Shown here: in pieces, positions 33,053 to 44,992 of the stretch
Position numbering within the stretch: the stretch's first letter is position 1
Layout: every line of letters starts with the position of its first letter
Assembly: GCA_051294375.1 (NCBI GenBank)
Contig: CM119264.1
Span: 20,061,189-20,125,188, forward strand
Direction of reading: 5' to 3'
DNA: 64,000 nucleotides
From: Paraspadella gotoi
Lineage: Eukaryota; Chaetognatha
The notes under the pieces: model-generated
What the model was told of the DNA's origin: nothing
The model's database searches: none
The model's input: only the letters and a program-made list of their open reading frames with translations
Program-made: the position numbers and the translations under genes

Positions 33053-33422
33053 GTGAGGAAAAAGTTGTCGTTTCCTTTGGTCATAGAATAATTTTCAATG
33101 ATATTTTAGGATTTAAATATTGTTAAGGCGAAAAAAGTTTGTAAGTTCAATAACTTGTAAAAGAAATAAAATTAAAAAAAAAGAATGGTGATTGTGGACT
33201 AAAATGAAATGAATTATGAAAATCAAATTTTGATGAAAAGAAAATCTTTGTAATGTTAAATGTGATGTATTGATAACATGGTTCCTTCAGGGGATCCGGT
33301 AGTACATTGATCAGCAAAATTATATTTGTTTTCCCACAAAAACATTTGGGCTTGCAAAAATGATATATTTCTTTGCTACATGACATTTTACTTACAAAAC
33401 ATATTTCTAAAGTCAAAATGTC

Positions 33423-33821
33423 ATTATAACTTACAAAATGACGTTTCAGCTAATTATGTGACATTTTAACTCATGAATTAACGTTTTAACTTATGAAATG
33501 ATATTTTGACAAGCAAAATGATTGTTTAAACTTTTGACTCACAAAATGACATTTTTAAATTATATTGATTGTACCAATTTTATAACCTACAAGAAATATT
33601 TTGACTCCCGTCAAAAACATTTGGGCTTGCATTATAACTTGCAAAATGACGTTTCAGCTAATTATGTGACATTTTAACTCATGAATTAATGTTTTAACTT
33701 ATGAAATGATATTTTGACAAGCAAAATGATTGTTTAAACTTTTGACTCACAAAATGACATTTTTAAATTATATTGATTGTACCAATTTTATAACCTACAA
33801 GAAATATTTTGACTCCCGTTG
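33423..33821. repeat. 208-bp tandem duplication
   Basis: ATAACTTACAAAATGACGTT at 33425 recurs at about 33633 as ATAACTTGCAAAATGACGTT, and the following about 185 bases are nearly identical. The unit is itself built of degenerate short repeats. Confidence 0.85.
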
Positions 33822-35011
33822 ACAGATTCACAAAATGATGATTCAAAATAGGAAATATCGTTTTGTTATTAAATAAAAGAAAATGGAAAAAACTTGAGAA
33901 AGAACATTTGACTCCTGAAATATGATTTCAACTTTCAAAATGATAATTTGTGAATTGACATGTCATTTTGTCTAGCAAAAAAAGGATATTTTGACTCTTA
34001 AATGGCATTTTGACTTGCAAAAAGTGATTTTCGCTAAGAAAAAAATTTTTAAAAAATTCGCAAAGATCTTAAATGTCTATATTTTTTTTTAAGGGCATCA
34101 TCGCTAACAATCCCATGACAACAAATTCTATGACATACTCACATTACTCCATCGAACACTTATAAAAAGAGAAAACAACATTTGCTTTTTTATATCTATT
34201 TGTTATCTAAAAGAATATTTTTTTTTCTATTAAACTTAACTATGAATATGCAAAATTTATTTAAGTCATGATTAGCACTTTATCGTAGTGTGAGGTTTTG
34301 ATAAATATTTTGTTTTGTATAATTTTTTTGAGCAACAATTACTTTCTTTAATACAACTTCAATTTTACTATGGTTGAGCTCTGTAAAGTATTCCCATCAT
34401 TTTTAATTTTTATAAATTCATTCAATTTTAAAGGAGTTCCTTTATAATCCACGACCGCAAACTACAGTTGTTAAAGCATATTTCCATCAAATTTGTTTTC
34501 ATTTCTCGTAAATATTTTATTTAGTTAAGCTTTGACCTTCTGTAGATTCCTTTCCATCCTTCAGATTTTACTAGTTATTGAGAGAAGTTGAACTTCAAAA
34601 AGTTTTAGCAAATGGCAAAAACTTTATTTCACTTTTCCACTATACATTTAATTTTAAACCTGAACATGAATTGAAACGATTTAAACGGAAAAAATGTTCC
34701 GATCCCCCTCAATTATTTGATATGCATGCTTTGAGGTTACATTGAGATTTTTGTCAAGAACATGTAAATTTTCAGTAATTTTATGATGAAGATGGTCAAG
34801 TGAAATTGATATAGTAGCTATTTATATCAATCTTGGGGTTTCATGATCATTTTCGGATGGGCATGTTTTGGTTTCTTTTGACTAATTTTAATGACTTGAA
34901 ATAATTAAATTAAGTTCGAGTTATTTTTATATCTTTTTTTATCACTACACTTGTTAGTTAGAAAATGGAGACCTTTACTGATACACTTAGTTTAAACGTA
35001 TATCTCGTTTT

Positions 35012-35095
35012 TAGTTGCGCCGTGAGTAATAGCGGAGCAAATCTATTAGTCACTTGTCGGTTGGTCGGTCTGTCCGTCCCACTTACATTAATTAG
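35012..35095 (+). mobile_element. Hairpin repeat family 2 terminus
   Basis: It reads TTTTTAGTTGCGCCGTGAG, a short loop, then CGGAGCAA, followed by CACTTGTCGGTTGGTCGG and TCTGTCCGTCCC. The layout is the same as family 1 (TTTTTAG, hairpin, GTCY repeats) with an unrelated hairpin sequence. The body was not traced. Confidence 0.5.
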
Positions 35096-35234
35096 AATTA
35101 CGATAGAAAAATCCTCAACTCTAACAAATTGCTAGCACCGCCTTCAGGAAATCCTAAAACATTAAAGAATAAAAGACTGCATTCTGATCTAGTGCATGTC
35201 ATAAATATATTGGTAGTGATATTAAGTCACTACA

Positions 35235-35390
35235 AGTTTAAGGTTTAAAGATTCGGTTAAGGGTTAGAGTTAAGGTTTCAGTTCCAGAGTTGACAAGATC
35301 GCTTGGAGGTTAGGATTAGGGAATAAAGTTAGGAATTAGGGCAAGGCAATAATTTAAGGATAGTGTTAAGAGTTAGTTTAGGAATTTAGA
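35235..35390 (+). repeat. Degenerate TTAGGG-like tract
   Basis: It contains scattered GGTTAAGGGTTAG, GGTTAGGATTAGGG and AATTAGGG-type words. A similar patch lies at 62512-62560. It is too irregular to be a telomere; an interstitial remnant or chance are both possible. Confidence 0.35.
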
Positions 35391-36289
35391 GATTATTTCA
35401 TTTAATCTAATCTAATTGATATGTTTTGAAGTTGAAAAGTATACCTATATAATTAAAGCAAGTCATAAAAGCATTTTTAGATATATTCAATGAAGAAATT
35501 TATCATACTTTCACAACATCTATCAAATATTAATTACATAAAATAATGAACACAAAAGTAACCAGGTACATAATAAAATGAAGGAAACTCCCAAACTATA
35601 ATTATTGCAACGCATTATGGTTTCAACTGTATTTTTCTTAGCAATTATAGCAAACCAACAACAAATTTCATGGTTGGGTTTTACCAAAATCATTACAATA
35701 CACAACGGCTAAATCGACTTTTGGGTTGGCTATAAAGAGAAATAAATTATAATGCTTACACTTCATCAGGTTCCTATTTTTTCATGCAGAAAAATTACAG
35801 ACAAGAACATGTTTCTGATAATCTTCAAAAAGCTATATATATGACAGTGACGAGATAAAAATGACACTACCATGAAAGATGAAAATGTTTTAAATGCTTG
35901 CGCCTAAATTCCATCAAAAGGAAGGTACTAAGTTAGCACATGCATGTGATTGTAATATTGTTGACAGCATAAAAATCAATGTTGTATTAGAAATAGTGTT
36001 CTAAAAAAATCGCTGAGGCAAAAACAATGAATTATTAATGCAATTAGGAAATAGGTAATTCGCCAAGAAGATAAATCTGACAAATACAGCAATTCAATCT
36101 TAATGTTGCTCTCACCTTAATGGATATAAAAAAAGTTCAACTAAATTCATCCCGAATAATATTGTTTAACATTAGATTAAATTCGGTCATAAATTCAATT
36201 TTTCCTTGATACATTTTTGGTTCCTGATTGTGTTTTCAATGTCATGTCGCCAAAAAGTCGTAAAGAGAAAGAGAGAGAGAGAGAGATAC

Positions 36290-38689
36290 TCACAAAAATT
36301 CGTCTTCTGGTCGGCGAATTCCGTTTTCTTCGGGCATACAGTTATTATCACTTTGCTGGGGGTGTTCATATACGAAATCTGTTACCCCTCCGTCAACAAC
36401 ACCGACCTTCCCGGGAGATGTCGCCCAGTCACCTGGGAGAGTCGGGGGCGGTTGGTCTGGCGGAAGCGGCGGCGGCATGTTAACCGGTAGGCCCGTCGGC
36501 GAATCCGGCGGCGGCGTGGGAAGACTGCTTGGCGGTTTTTCTCTGAATCCATCGCCACCGTAAGAGTCGTCGGCGTCATCGGCGGCATCTTCAGAGGCGA
36601 CGTATGCCGAATGGCGGTCTTTGTCGCCCGAGTGGTAAGGATCGAAAGCAGGTTGTCCCACAGTCTCCGGGTTAGGGTATTCGTTTTTGGCGATTGGCAG
36701 TGAATCGTGTAGCTCATCGGGTAATGCCAGTATAGGCGAAACGCCGCAGTTTTCATCACCGTCGTGTGGCTCATTGTCCGGTACTTGAGGGGGAAGAAGA
36801 TCGTGGGTAAAAGGCATTCCGCCGTCGTCAACGTTTTCATCAGCATAGTTTCCTTCACCGCCCGTAGGGAGAAAGCCGGATTGCGACCCAAGTGCTGTGC
36901 TCGCCACTTCCACGTCGTCCTCCTCTTCGCGAGTAAGGTAATTGTGCCTCAGATCTGTATTGGCTAATTCGGCCGGGTCCACGTTTATACCCTCCTCTTT
37001 TCCATCTGCTTCATCCTCCATTCGCATCCATCTGTTGGCGTTTAACCTGGGATCGCCGTCGATGTCGTCGTCGCTGTTGTAGTCGTCCGCAGGCCCCACA
37101 TCACGAGCCTGAACAACCTCCTGGACTTCGGAGATCATTTTCATAGTTTCTCTTAACATATCGCGATCATCGATGACATCCCCGTCTTCGGACATCATCA
37201 TCAGATCCGATTCCTCCGCTCGCCCACCATCCTCTTTTTCCAGCGCCAAATCGGCCTCTTCCGACTGCAGACTCTGACGCTTGAGGTGCTCGTCATCCTC
37301 CGAATCGGACGTCGCTTGGAACGACGCCTCCTGTATCGTAATCTGTATGTCGAGTGGCTCCAGGCGACTGTGATGCGCCGCGGCGTTTTCCTCATCATCG
37401 TCGCGATCGCAAGAGAACATGGGAAGGTTCACGTTTTCGCAACTTACCCCCGCTGACGGATCGACACTGGGTTCATCATGGACGACGTCCACGGCGACGA
37501 TAGGTCGATTCTCTCGCCACGAAGCCTCTTCTTCGGACGACGCACTTGTCTTAGCAGCCGACTTTTTTGGCGGCAGCACTGGCGGAGGCTCTTCTTCTGG
37601 CGCGGCATCCGTGGAGCTGCCGAAGCGCATAAGATCTGGGGGTTGCTGATTGTTGGCATGCGGGGCTGAGGCGTTGGCGCTGTATTCTTTTTGGTTGCCA
37701 TAGGCGTAGGTTTGTTGCGTGGAGGAGTTGTTTGTGAGATTATCGTCGGATTGAGTGAAACCGCCGTGCGTTTCATGTGAAGCAAATATATGAGTCATGT
37801 TTTTGTCGTGGAGTTGTGAGGCTAGCTGTGTGGTTGTGGCTGCAGCCGTTGTCCGACTTTTGGCGGTCTCCTCCAACACAGAGGCGGAGCTGAATTCGCG
37901 GACGACGTAGTCGGAACGCTCGTGGCACTCGTCAGTGGAATTCACACGCGCCTCCTCGCGCTTTGAAGTTCGTTTTTCCTGCCTTTCTTGGTTAATCTCG
38001 ACCATAACAGTCTCTGCAGCCGTAGAAGCTGCCGATGAACGTAGCGCCGGTACCGGCACCTTTTGCGGCCCCGGCACGTCAACCAAGAGGGGTCGGCGCT
38101 CTCTTTCGTCATCCTCTTCTTCGTCATCGCCGACGGTGGCGCTTTTCAAAGGTGTCTTTTTCGTCCCTGTGTCTTCTTCAGCTCCATCTTCTTCCTTGAT
38201 TGTGTCGATGACGTCTCGCGACGTGGCTGGTTCCACTGTTGCGTCAACATCCACGACCGCGACGCCGCACTCGTCCGATAACAACTCTCGTTTGGCCTCC
38301 TCGTCACTGACTTTGCCGCCTTCGACGTCAGTGTTGTCATTGTCGGCGGCCACGCCTTTGCGACTACCTTTAACTCGCTTGAAGCACCATCGCAGCCGCA
38401 CTAGAATGCAGCAGAAGCAGCAGAGCAGCAGCAGGAAGCAAATAACAAAGACAAGGGCGAATTGAAGTTCGGTGAGGGCGCCAATACGATTAGAGGGCGA
38501 GGCAGCAGTCGTCGTCGCTGACTCGCCAAATTCGGGGGTATTTCCCGCGAGCGTAGCGACGCCGATTTTTGCGGAGCCGAGTGTTCCCCCAGGCGGGAAA
38601 TTCGATGGCGGGGTCGTCAGTATGGCGTTGGCGCCCGTCGGGTCCACGCCCAAACTCCACTCCTGGGCCAGTTTGTCAGTCGTCGACAT
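36290..38689 (-). CDS. Acidic single-pass membrane protein, 799 aa, family not recognised
   Basis: One long GC-rich open exon. The start ATG at 38689 is backed by an in-frame TAG 21 nt upstream. There is no N-terminal signal peptide. A strongly hydrophobic, Cys-rich span (about residues 75-98, FVICFLLLLCCFCCILV) is followed by basic residues, which predicts a short Ser/Thr/Gly/Pro N-terminus outside and a tail of about 700 residues in the cytoplasm. The tail is highly acidic (many D/E runs, few basic stretches) and probably disordered. Residues about 708-752 are Pro-rich (PPPLPPDQPPP), of the SH3/WW/EVH1-ligand type. It ends PEDEFL. The TGA stop overlaps a perfect donor (TTTTT|GTGAGT), so the gene may splice on toward lower coordinates. 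It converges on the FN3 gene. Codon use is far more GC-rich than the surrounding DNA, supporting a real gene. Confidence 0.75.
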   Translation of the reverse strand: MSTTDKLAQEWSLGVDPTGANAILTTPPSNFPPGGTLGSAKIGVATLAGNTPEFGESATTTAASPSNRIGALTELQFALVFVICFLLLLCCFCCILVRLRWCFKRVKGSRKGVAADNDNTDVEGGKVSDEEAKRELLSDECGVAVVDVDATVEPATSRDVIDTIKEEDGAEEDTGTKKTPLKSATVGDDEEEDDERERRPLLVDVPGPQKVPVPALRSSAASTAAETVMVEINQERQEKRTSKREEARVNSTDECHERSDYVVREFSSASVLEETAKSRTTAAATTTQLASQLHDKNMTHIFASHETHGGFTQSDDNLTNNSSTQQTYAYGNQKEYSANASAPHANNQQPPDLMRFGSSTDAAPEEEPPPVLPPKKSAAKTSASSEEEASWRENRPIVAVDVVHDEPSVDPSAGVSCENVNLPMFSCDRDDDEENAAAHHSRLEPLDIQITIQEASFQATSDSEDDEHLKRQSLQSEEADLALEKEDGGRAEESDLMMMSEDGDVIDDRDMLRETMKMISEVQEVVQARDVGPADDYNSDDDIDGDPRLNANRWMRMEDEADGKEEGINVDPAELANTDLRHNYLTREEEDDVEVASTALGSQSGFLPTGGEGNYADENVDDGGMPFTHDLLPPQVPDNEPHDGDENCGVSPILALPDELHDSLPIAKNEYPNPETVGQPAFDPYHSGDKDRHSAYVASEDAADDADDSYGGDGFREKPPSSLPTPPPDSPTGLPVNMPPPLPPDQPPPTLPGDWATSPGKVGVVDGGVTDFVYEHPQQSDNNCMPEENGIRRPEDEFL

Positions 38690-40168
38690 ATTCGTTCGAA
38701 AACACGCCTACTGTGGCTTACAAGTAAAGATAATGTTTGCGTTTTTGTTAGATTTCGTTCTACCAAAATGGAAATCTAATCCCGTCGCAAGAGATCACCC
38801 GATTTGGCGGTGCAATTTCAAAAGGTTGGTTTCGAATGTAACGCACTAAGTGTAGATGCATTTTAGCCTATTCTTGGTTCAGTTATCTTGAGGGAACAAA
38901 CGTGAATATGAGATAGCTTTGATAGAGATCCAAGTTAACGTACGTATCGAACGTGAGCGAGTTTTGTCTGCGAATTTTAGGATATTTAGGCGTAATTTCT
39001 TAGAAGAAAAAGCTAATAGGGAAAAGGTAGGAGTGAGAGCGATGGAATACAACACGGCGTGGATGACGTCGAGGTGAAAAAGAAGAGCTGAATGCAATGG
39101 AAGCCAAGAGACGCAAAAGAGGGAGAGAAGAGAGCGCTTTTACCGCTACCGCCGATGCAGTAAAAGCAGCATTCCGCTGCCGCTTCTGCGGCTGAAACGT
39201 TTTGTGCGGCTGCAGCGGTCTCCGCTGCCGACTAAGGCTCGGATCAACCGAACTATGAGCTGGGTTAATCCGGATAGTAGCGGCGCTTTTTTATACGAAC
39301 AGCACCGGCTTTTTAATGCAAACAAATCCTAACAATCAATGAAGTTAAATCATTGACTTGGTCGAAACCTGATAAGGTTTATGTCAATAGCAGGACAGCG
39401 GGAAATTTTTTTATGTAGCTCATAAACAAAAACTTTGAAAACATCAAATTTCCCGGATAAAGAGATAAAAAGATTTCCCGGATTAAAAGATGGCACGTTT
39501 ATTGGTCAAAATTTGATATTTATTTATACTTGACAAGTATTTAAATGTATAACGAAAATCTTTAAAAAATGTATAAAAAAAAAATAGGAGACGTGATGCA
39601 ACCACCACCGTCGCTACTGCTGCCGCGGAATCAACAACGCAGAAGCGTTGCTGGTGCTGAGTGCGAGTAAAAATTAAAGAAGGGAATGTGGTGAAAAGCA
39701 TTACCATACTAGGGCGACGAGAAAAGCTCGCGTACAACACGCAACAAGAATGTTAATATATCCAATGCAATTAACTAGTAAGAGATTACATCAATCAATT
39801 CTTGTCTCAGAATCATAGGACACATTTTTAAAATTAGAATCATGGCATGTAGCGATTTTGTAGGTTGCTAAAGTTGAAGGTTTAAAAATTACAAAATCGA
39901 TTCGATATTTTTTCTCTAAACCCCAAGCTGTATCGCTCTATGACAAAATGCAATCATACAATCCAATTCATAGCTGAAAACTGGAGCTTTATGAATTTTG
40001 ACGAATGTAAATGAATTTACTGGGTCTAGGCCCGACGTGGAAGTAGTTATAGATAGATTACGATGGAGATAAACTTGATAAGCTATCAAGGGGCAGAGTG
40101 GTTAATTGTGGGGGATATATAGATGGTTGAAAAGGATATTTGGATGGTTATGGGTTGAAAGAGAGAGT

Positions 40169-40259
<91 letters not shown>

Positions 40260-41690
40260 CGCTGACGAACGAATTCTCGGTCATACGTGAGAGTAATTTG
40301 TTTTCCAAATAATAAAACATAATGGAGTAAATTGAAAAGTGATGACATTCATTAAAAACCGAGAATAAATATAGATTTTTTTTAAATTCAGTTTTGTTGT
40401 CGTTTTTAAGAAACATACATACTTGTATAAATCTTAAAAAAATATTTTTAGAGTAAAATTAACAGATTTAAATTTTTTTCTAATAAACCATAATATAAAT
40501 AGTAATTTTTATTTATTTTCGATGGTTTTTACTGAACAGAGTAACAGCTTAGACGGTCCACAATATGGAATTGATATTCAACAACTTTGGCTTTTCAAGA
40601 TAACTCTGAAAGAGTGAAAGAGCATACGTCCTTCATTTTGTTAAAACAAACTGACGCTGACACAAACGTTTCATTGTTGACGGAAAAGCTATTCTTCTTT
40701 TTTATCTGTTGCCATCGTTGATTCATCACTTGTTTGTGTTTCGTTTTTCGACCGGAAATAAAGTGATGGCTCGCTGAATCGTTCCCAGACAAATTTTCGC
40801 CCCCCTAACTCCAACATATTTGTTAGCCATCATCATCTGGTTATGTAATGGCAAATAATGCGTTTGTTGAGGGGATGCTTCTCATATTGCTAACCTTATT
40901 ACTTTTTGATTTATTTTCTTTTGCTTATTCTTACTTTTAATTTCGTTCCTGAAGTTGGTAGCCCGTTCTCTACTATTTCGATTTCATTCCTACTGATTTT
41001 TTTGTATTTCTCTACTTGGAGGAATCAACACATTTTAAAGTTCCACCCTTTATCCATATCTTTTTTATTTCTTTTTTTTTTTTTTTTTTGAGCCGTCTTC
41101 TCTCTCGATGACATCAGATTACTTAAGTTTTGCGTGTTCCAATACAGATTCTTAGTCTCATCCTCTACGATCAGTATCTTTCTCTAATTAAAAAACGAGT
41201 TTTTATCAATTAGATAAGTTTTTTAAGCAGTCAATTTTACTAAAATTGTTCAATGTTCATAGAAAAAGAATGTTCAGTATTCCGAATTTTCAATCAATAA
41301 ATAGATTCTTTTCAATTATACTAACAGGTGTTATGTTATACTAACTTTATTATCACTTAGAAAACATATATAAAAGAAATGGAAAGATCATTCACTCCGA
41401 GAAGCTTAGTCATTTACAGTCTAACTGTCATGATCAGGGGGCAAAAAATATTAAACCAAAATAACCTCTAATTTTTTCCTCATCTTTTTTTTTACCACAT
41501 TTTTTCCCTCTTTTTTTCGTATGGAATAATAAGATTTATAAAAAGTAAAAAAAAGTAGAAAAAATGATTGGTAACCTACAATAATAATTATGTCCTCGTC
41601 CATTTGAGAATCTGTCAGCCCTCTGACACTCCCCTACACTTCGATCGCCTCCCTATTCCTATTCCCCATCGCGTCATGTTTGATGTTTTT
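38690..41690. other. Upstream region of the minus-strand gene
   Basis: No coding exon is recognised. A GC/CpG-rich patch at about 39110-39260 (repeated GCCGC/GCTGC words) and short purine-rich pieces lie where a promoter or 5' UTR would be expected, but no TATA or initiator was identified. It also holds the (GA)n tract at 40175-40257. Confidence 0.45.
40175..40257 (+). repeat. (GA)n microsatellite, longest pure run
   Basis: An essentially uninterrupted GA dinucleotide tract of about 80 bp. Similar tracts lie at 46868-46910, 48845-48883, 50703-50739 and 59968-60018. Confidence 0.97.
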
Positions 41691-42060
41691 CGTGCATCGC
41701 AAAGCAAAGGCTGCGGCGCTGCAGCGCTTTAGGAAGTGTCGGCGGCGTTCTCTCACATTGACGAGAGAGAGAGAGCCAGAGAGAGAGAGAGATCAAGCGG
41801 AGTGACTCATAGACCGGCCGCTTCCGCCACTTCATTCGCTGCGTCCACAGCAGCAGCCGCATCGGGGGCTCCCGCAGCGAGACCAAGCGCTGAGAATTCT
41901 CGATAGCGCCGCTGCTTTCTGCCTTCGAGAAGCGTCCGCGCGCCACATCCGCTTCCGGACCGGAGGGGAAAAAAAGAGGGAGAGCACGGCGTCGACTGTA
42001 ATTTCGCCCACTGTCGACGGCGTCGAAGATGGCGTGGAAGTAAAAGAGGCTCAAACTATG
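41690..42060. promoter_or_regulatory. CpG-rich block, possible promoter or first exon
   Basis: It is sharply GC-rich with many CpGs (GCGGCGCTGCAGCGC, TCCGCGCGCCACATCCGC) inside AT-rich DNA, open on the minus strand for 126 codons but with unremarkable predicted sequence including a repeat-derived SLSLWLSLS piece. It could be a CpG island or 5' exon for a gene on either strand, including the minus-strand gene at 38.7 kb. Confidence 0.35.
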
Positions 42061-42248
42061 AAGAGCGATGGCGACTCAGGCATGCGGAAAGGAAGGCTCA
42101 ACGGATAGGATAGGATAGGAGGGATTAAAAAGGGCGAGAGATGGGGGAGAGAGTGAAAGAAAGCCAAAGAAGAGAGAGTGAAAGAAAGTCAAAGAAAAGA
42201 GAAAGAAAGAAAGAGACAGAGATCACCTTCTAATTTATAACCATTTTT

Positions 42249-43050
42249 AACAAGTTTGAGCAAACAATGTCGGATCTGCCCACGATCATTAGCGGTAATT
42301 AATTATTTAATACAAACTATATAAACTAAAAAAATAATTTAATTAATAACCACGACAAAAGCAACGACGACGATGATGGCGACTATGACAATAATGCTGA
42401 TAACGATTGACTTGATTGATTGTTTGATTGATTGATTGATTCAATAATTAATTAAGTTATAAATAAATTGATTGATAGAATAATTAATTAATAGATAACT
42501 AAATAAACTGATTGATTAATTGTTAATTATTCATTAATTAATTGAATAATTGATTAATTAACTGATTAATTATTTAATTAATTAATACATCTTGCATTTA
42601 CATTTAATATAAAAAGAAAAAGAAGCATAATCAATTAGTAAAACAGGTTTTATGTTTTTTTCCATTTAAACTTATTTCCAAACAAACGATTCCATCGAAT
42701 CTTGATTTCCAGCTTAATCACACACTTTCCTACCCACAAACAAAATTTCAAGTTAATCGCCCCGTCCAATCATGAGTAATTGACGTTCAAATAGTTAAAT
42801 AGATTTTTTTGTTTTTTCCATTTAAACTCATTTTCACTCGCACGATTCCATCGAAGCTTCATATCCAATAACGAGCAATTGGTGTTTTTTGCTTAGGTGG
42901 GATGGACGGACGGACGGACATCGTTTTTTTTTGCATAATTTATCATAATTCGATGTTCTGACATGATATAAATGAATGCCCGACAAGATTGAGGGGGACG
43001 GACCGACAAAGTGAATTATAGAGTCAGGATCTGCTGATAAGATAAAAAAG
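42249..43050 (-). mobile_element. Hairpin-ended repeat, copy G (solitary, near full length)
   Basis: It runs from CAAGTTTGAGCAAACAATGT, then CGGATCTGC, through an ATTA-rich part, CATTTAAACTTATTTCC repeats, GATGGACGGACGGACGGAC and TTTTTTTTGCATAATTTATC, to GTCAGGATCTGCTGATAAG. The outer hairpin arm is lost. It is a single copy without an inverted partner, showing the roughly 0.8-1.1 kb unit exists alone. Confidence 0.65.
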
Positions 43051-43257
43051 TTAGCGTGGCGTAGTGTATGCAGCCATAAAAAAAAATCGGTGATTGAAAC
43101 AACACAACATGAAACAACATGGTTTTCTTCATATATGAAAAAAAAATTAATGCAAAATAATATTCGGTAGTTACGATATGACTAAATATAGGATAATTAA
43201 AAAAAAAATAAATAAAATTATTTTTTTTTTATAATAATCTAATTATATAAATCATTT

Positions 43258-43550
43258 CATCCATTTATCTGTCCACCCCTCATATCTTGTTGGTAAATTT
43301 CTTGGTTCATCTTAGAATACCGAATTATAAAAAATTATCCGAAAAATTTGAATCTTTTTATCTTTCCATACATCTATTTGTTTGTCCATCTATCTTTAAC
43401 TTTAAACTGTTATTACACTTTAGTCTATTGATGGATTGATCTGAAGTTTTGTGTGTGGCCAGAAAAGAGATTGATTGAGCTTAATCTTAAGTTTGGACAA
43501 AATCATTCTGGTAAAAATTTATTTAAATAAAAAAAAATAATTTCAACTAT
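43258..43550 (+). mobile_element. Old diverged hairpin-repeat copy
   Basis: It keeps the order of family 1 on the plus strand at low similarity: CTGTCCACCCCTCATATCTT, GAATACCGAATTATAAAAAA, TGTCCATCTATC, GATGGATTGATCTGAAGTTT and TGTGTGTGG. It is interpretable only by comparison with younger copies. Confidence 0.4.
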
Positions 43551-44992
43551 TTATTTTTTCATTTTAAAAAATAAAAATATATAACAACAATAATAATTAT
43601 AGACATAACAACAACAACTTCTATTTCTCACTCTCTATCCCTCTATATTTTTTTATCTTTCTCTCTCTCAATCAATTTCTCTTTTTCCTTTTTAATCTCT
43701 CATTCTTTACTTACATTTTCTCCGAGGTCCTTACTTATTATACTTTTATTATTCCAATTCATCTCCTCTATCTTCATACATTCATTTGAGCTTTATTTCA
43801 TTTATAAAAGTATAAACATTAATTTAAATAAAAAATATTAAATCTTTTTTTTAAAAATCAGGAAAAAAATGAACTGACCTATGCTCATTGAGAATTTTAT
43901 TTCTCCTCTAAAATAAAATATATCAAAAATAGAAAAAAATCAGATTGTAGCAAAATCAAATAGCTACAAGCTGATTTTTTTGAAAATTCAAAATTCTGCT
44001 CAAAATATTTTTTTCCAAAATGTTTTTTTCATATTTTTTAAAGAAATAAAAATGTATATAGTACAAAAGTTATAGTCCGAACTGTTTCAAAATATACACA
44101 CATGATTGCAATAACAATACCTAACTCAAAATGTCTTCCTTATTTTTTGCCTCAACACAGGAGGAATACAGTAAAAAAAGAAAGTCAAATCTAGAAAAAG
44201 TGGAAAAAAATTTGTCATTTTAGTTTTCAAATTGATTGATCTAAAACTTTTAGTTGCTAAATTCAAAATTATAAAATAATAAGATCTTTGTCTCAGCTAT
44301 CATTTGGTGTATAATTATAATCATTTTTAATATTTTTTGGCTATATGGTTTAACTGACAAATCAAGGAGTACAAAATTTTGTCAGAGATTTTTGCCACCA
44401 CGAGTCTGCTTATTGCCTTTTTACTATTTTTCCTTTTTTGTAGATAAGCGAGGGTTATGGTAAAAGTAAAGGACGTCTGGTAGAACAAACGCGTGTGGTA
44501 TTATTAATGTAAAGCTTTAAGTTTGGCTCACAGATTCAAAAATATAACTTGCATCGTGTCATAAGCAGATCCGACTAAAAACAAATTAAGGAAAAAAGGG
44601 AAAGAGAGAAAGAGATGAAATAAAAAGGAAAGAAAGAAAGAACGAAAAAAAAGAAAGAAAGAAAGAAAAAAAGAAAGGTAAAAGACACGCTAAGTGGCTC
44701 TAAGGGGAATCAGAAACACAATCAGCCTGCACACAACTGAAATGACCCATGCTGCTACACAGATGAATTCAGGGATAGTAGATGCTTTTATTAAACCACT
44801 TAAAGCATGACATAATTTAATCTGTACATCTACAAATCCGGAGTGCAAAAGAAGTTTATCAGCTGACTCTAGAAGACGCTTTCCAGTCTAACTGTCGGTC
44901 GGTCGTTCGGTAAAAAGAAAATAAAAGGAAAAAGGATTGACGTCTAAATTATGTATTTTTGAAGGAATAAGGAAGAACAGGAAGAGAGGGTG
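43551..44992. other. AT-rich interval, little recognised
   Basis: It contains a CT-rich patch (43625-43690), A/T runs, a small fragment of the hairpin terminus at about 44561-44580 (TAAGCAGATCCGACTAAAAA) and an (AAAG)n-like tract at about 44620-44680. No gene is seen. Confidence 0.6.

Larger units (their letters stand above)
33053..36289. other. AT-rich interval between convergent genes
   Basis: No exon is recognised. It has degenerate AAAATGACATTTT-type short repeats (about 33380-34030), a 208-bp duplication, a family-2 hairpin at 35012-35095, and a TTAGGG-like degenerate tract at about 35235-35390. It may contain the 3' UTR or a further intron of the FN3 gene. Confidence 0.6.

Noticed and set aside
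37444-38465. Open frames on the plus strand within the 36.3-38.7 kb gene (up to 176 codons)
   Set aside because: They overlap the long minus-strand frame antisense and are explained by its GC-rich codon use.
40102-40416. Ser/Leu- or Glu/Arg-repeat frames around the (GA)n tract
   Set aside because: Dinucleotide repeats translate as SLSLSL or ERERER; the same holds for those at 22.4, 23.0, 46.7, 48.7, 50.6, 52.5 and 60.0 kb.
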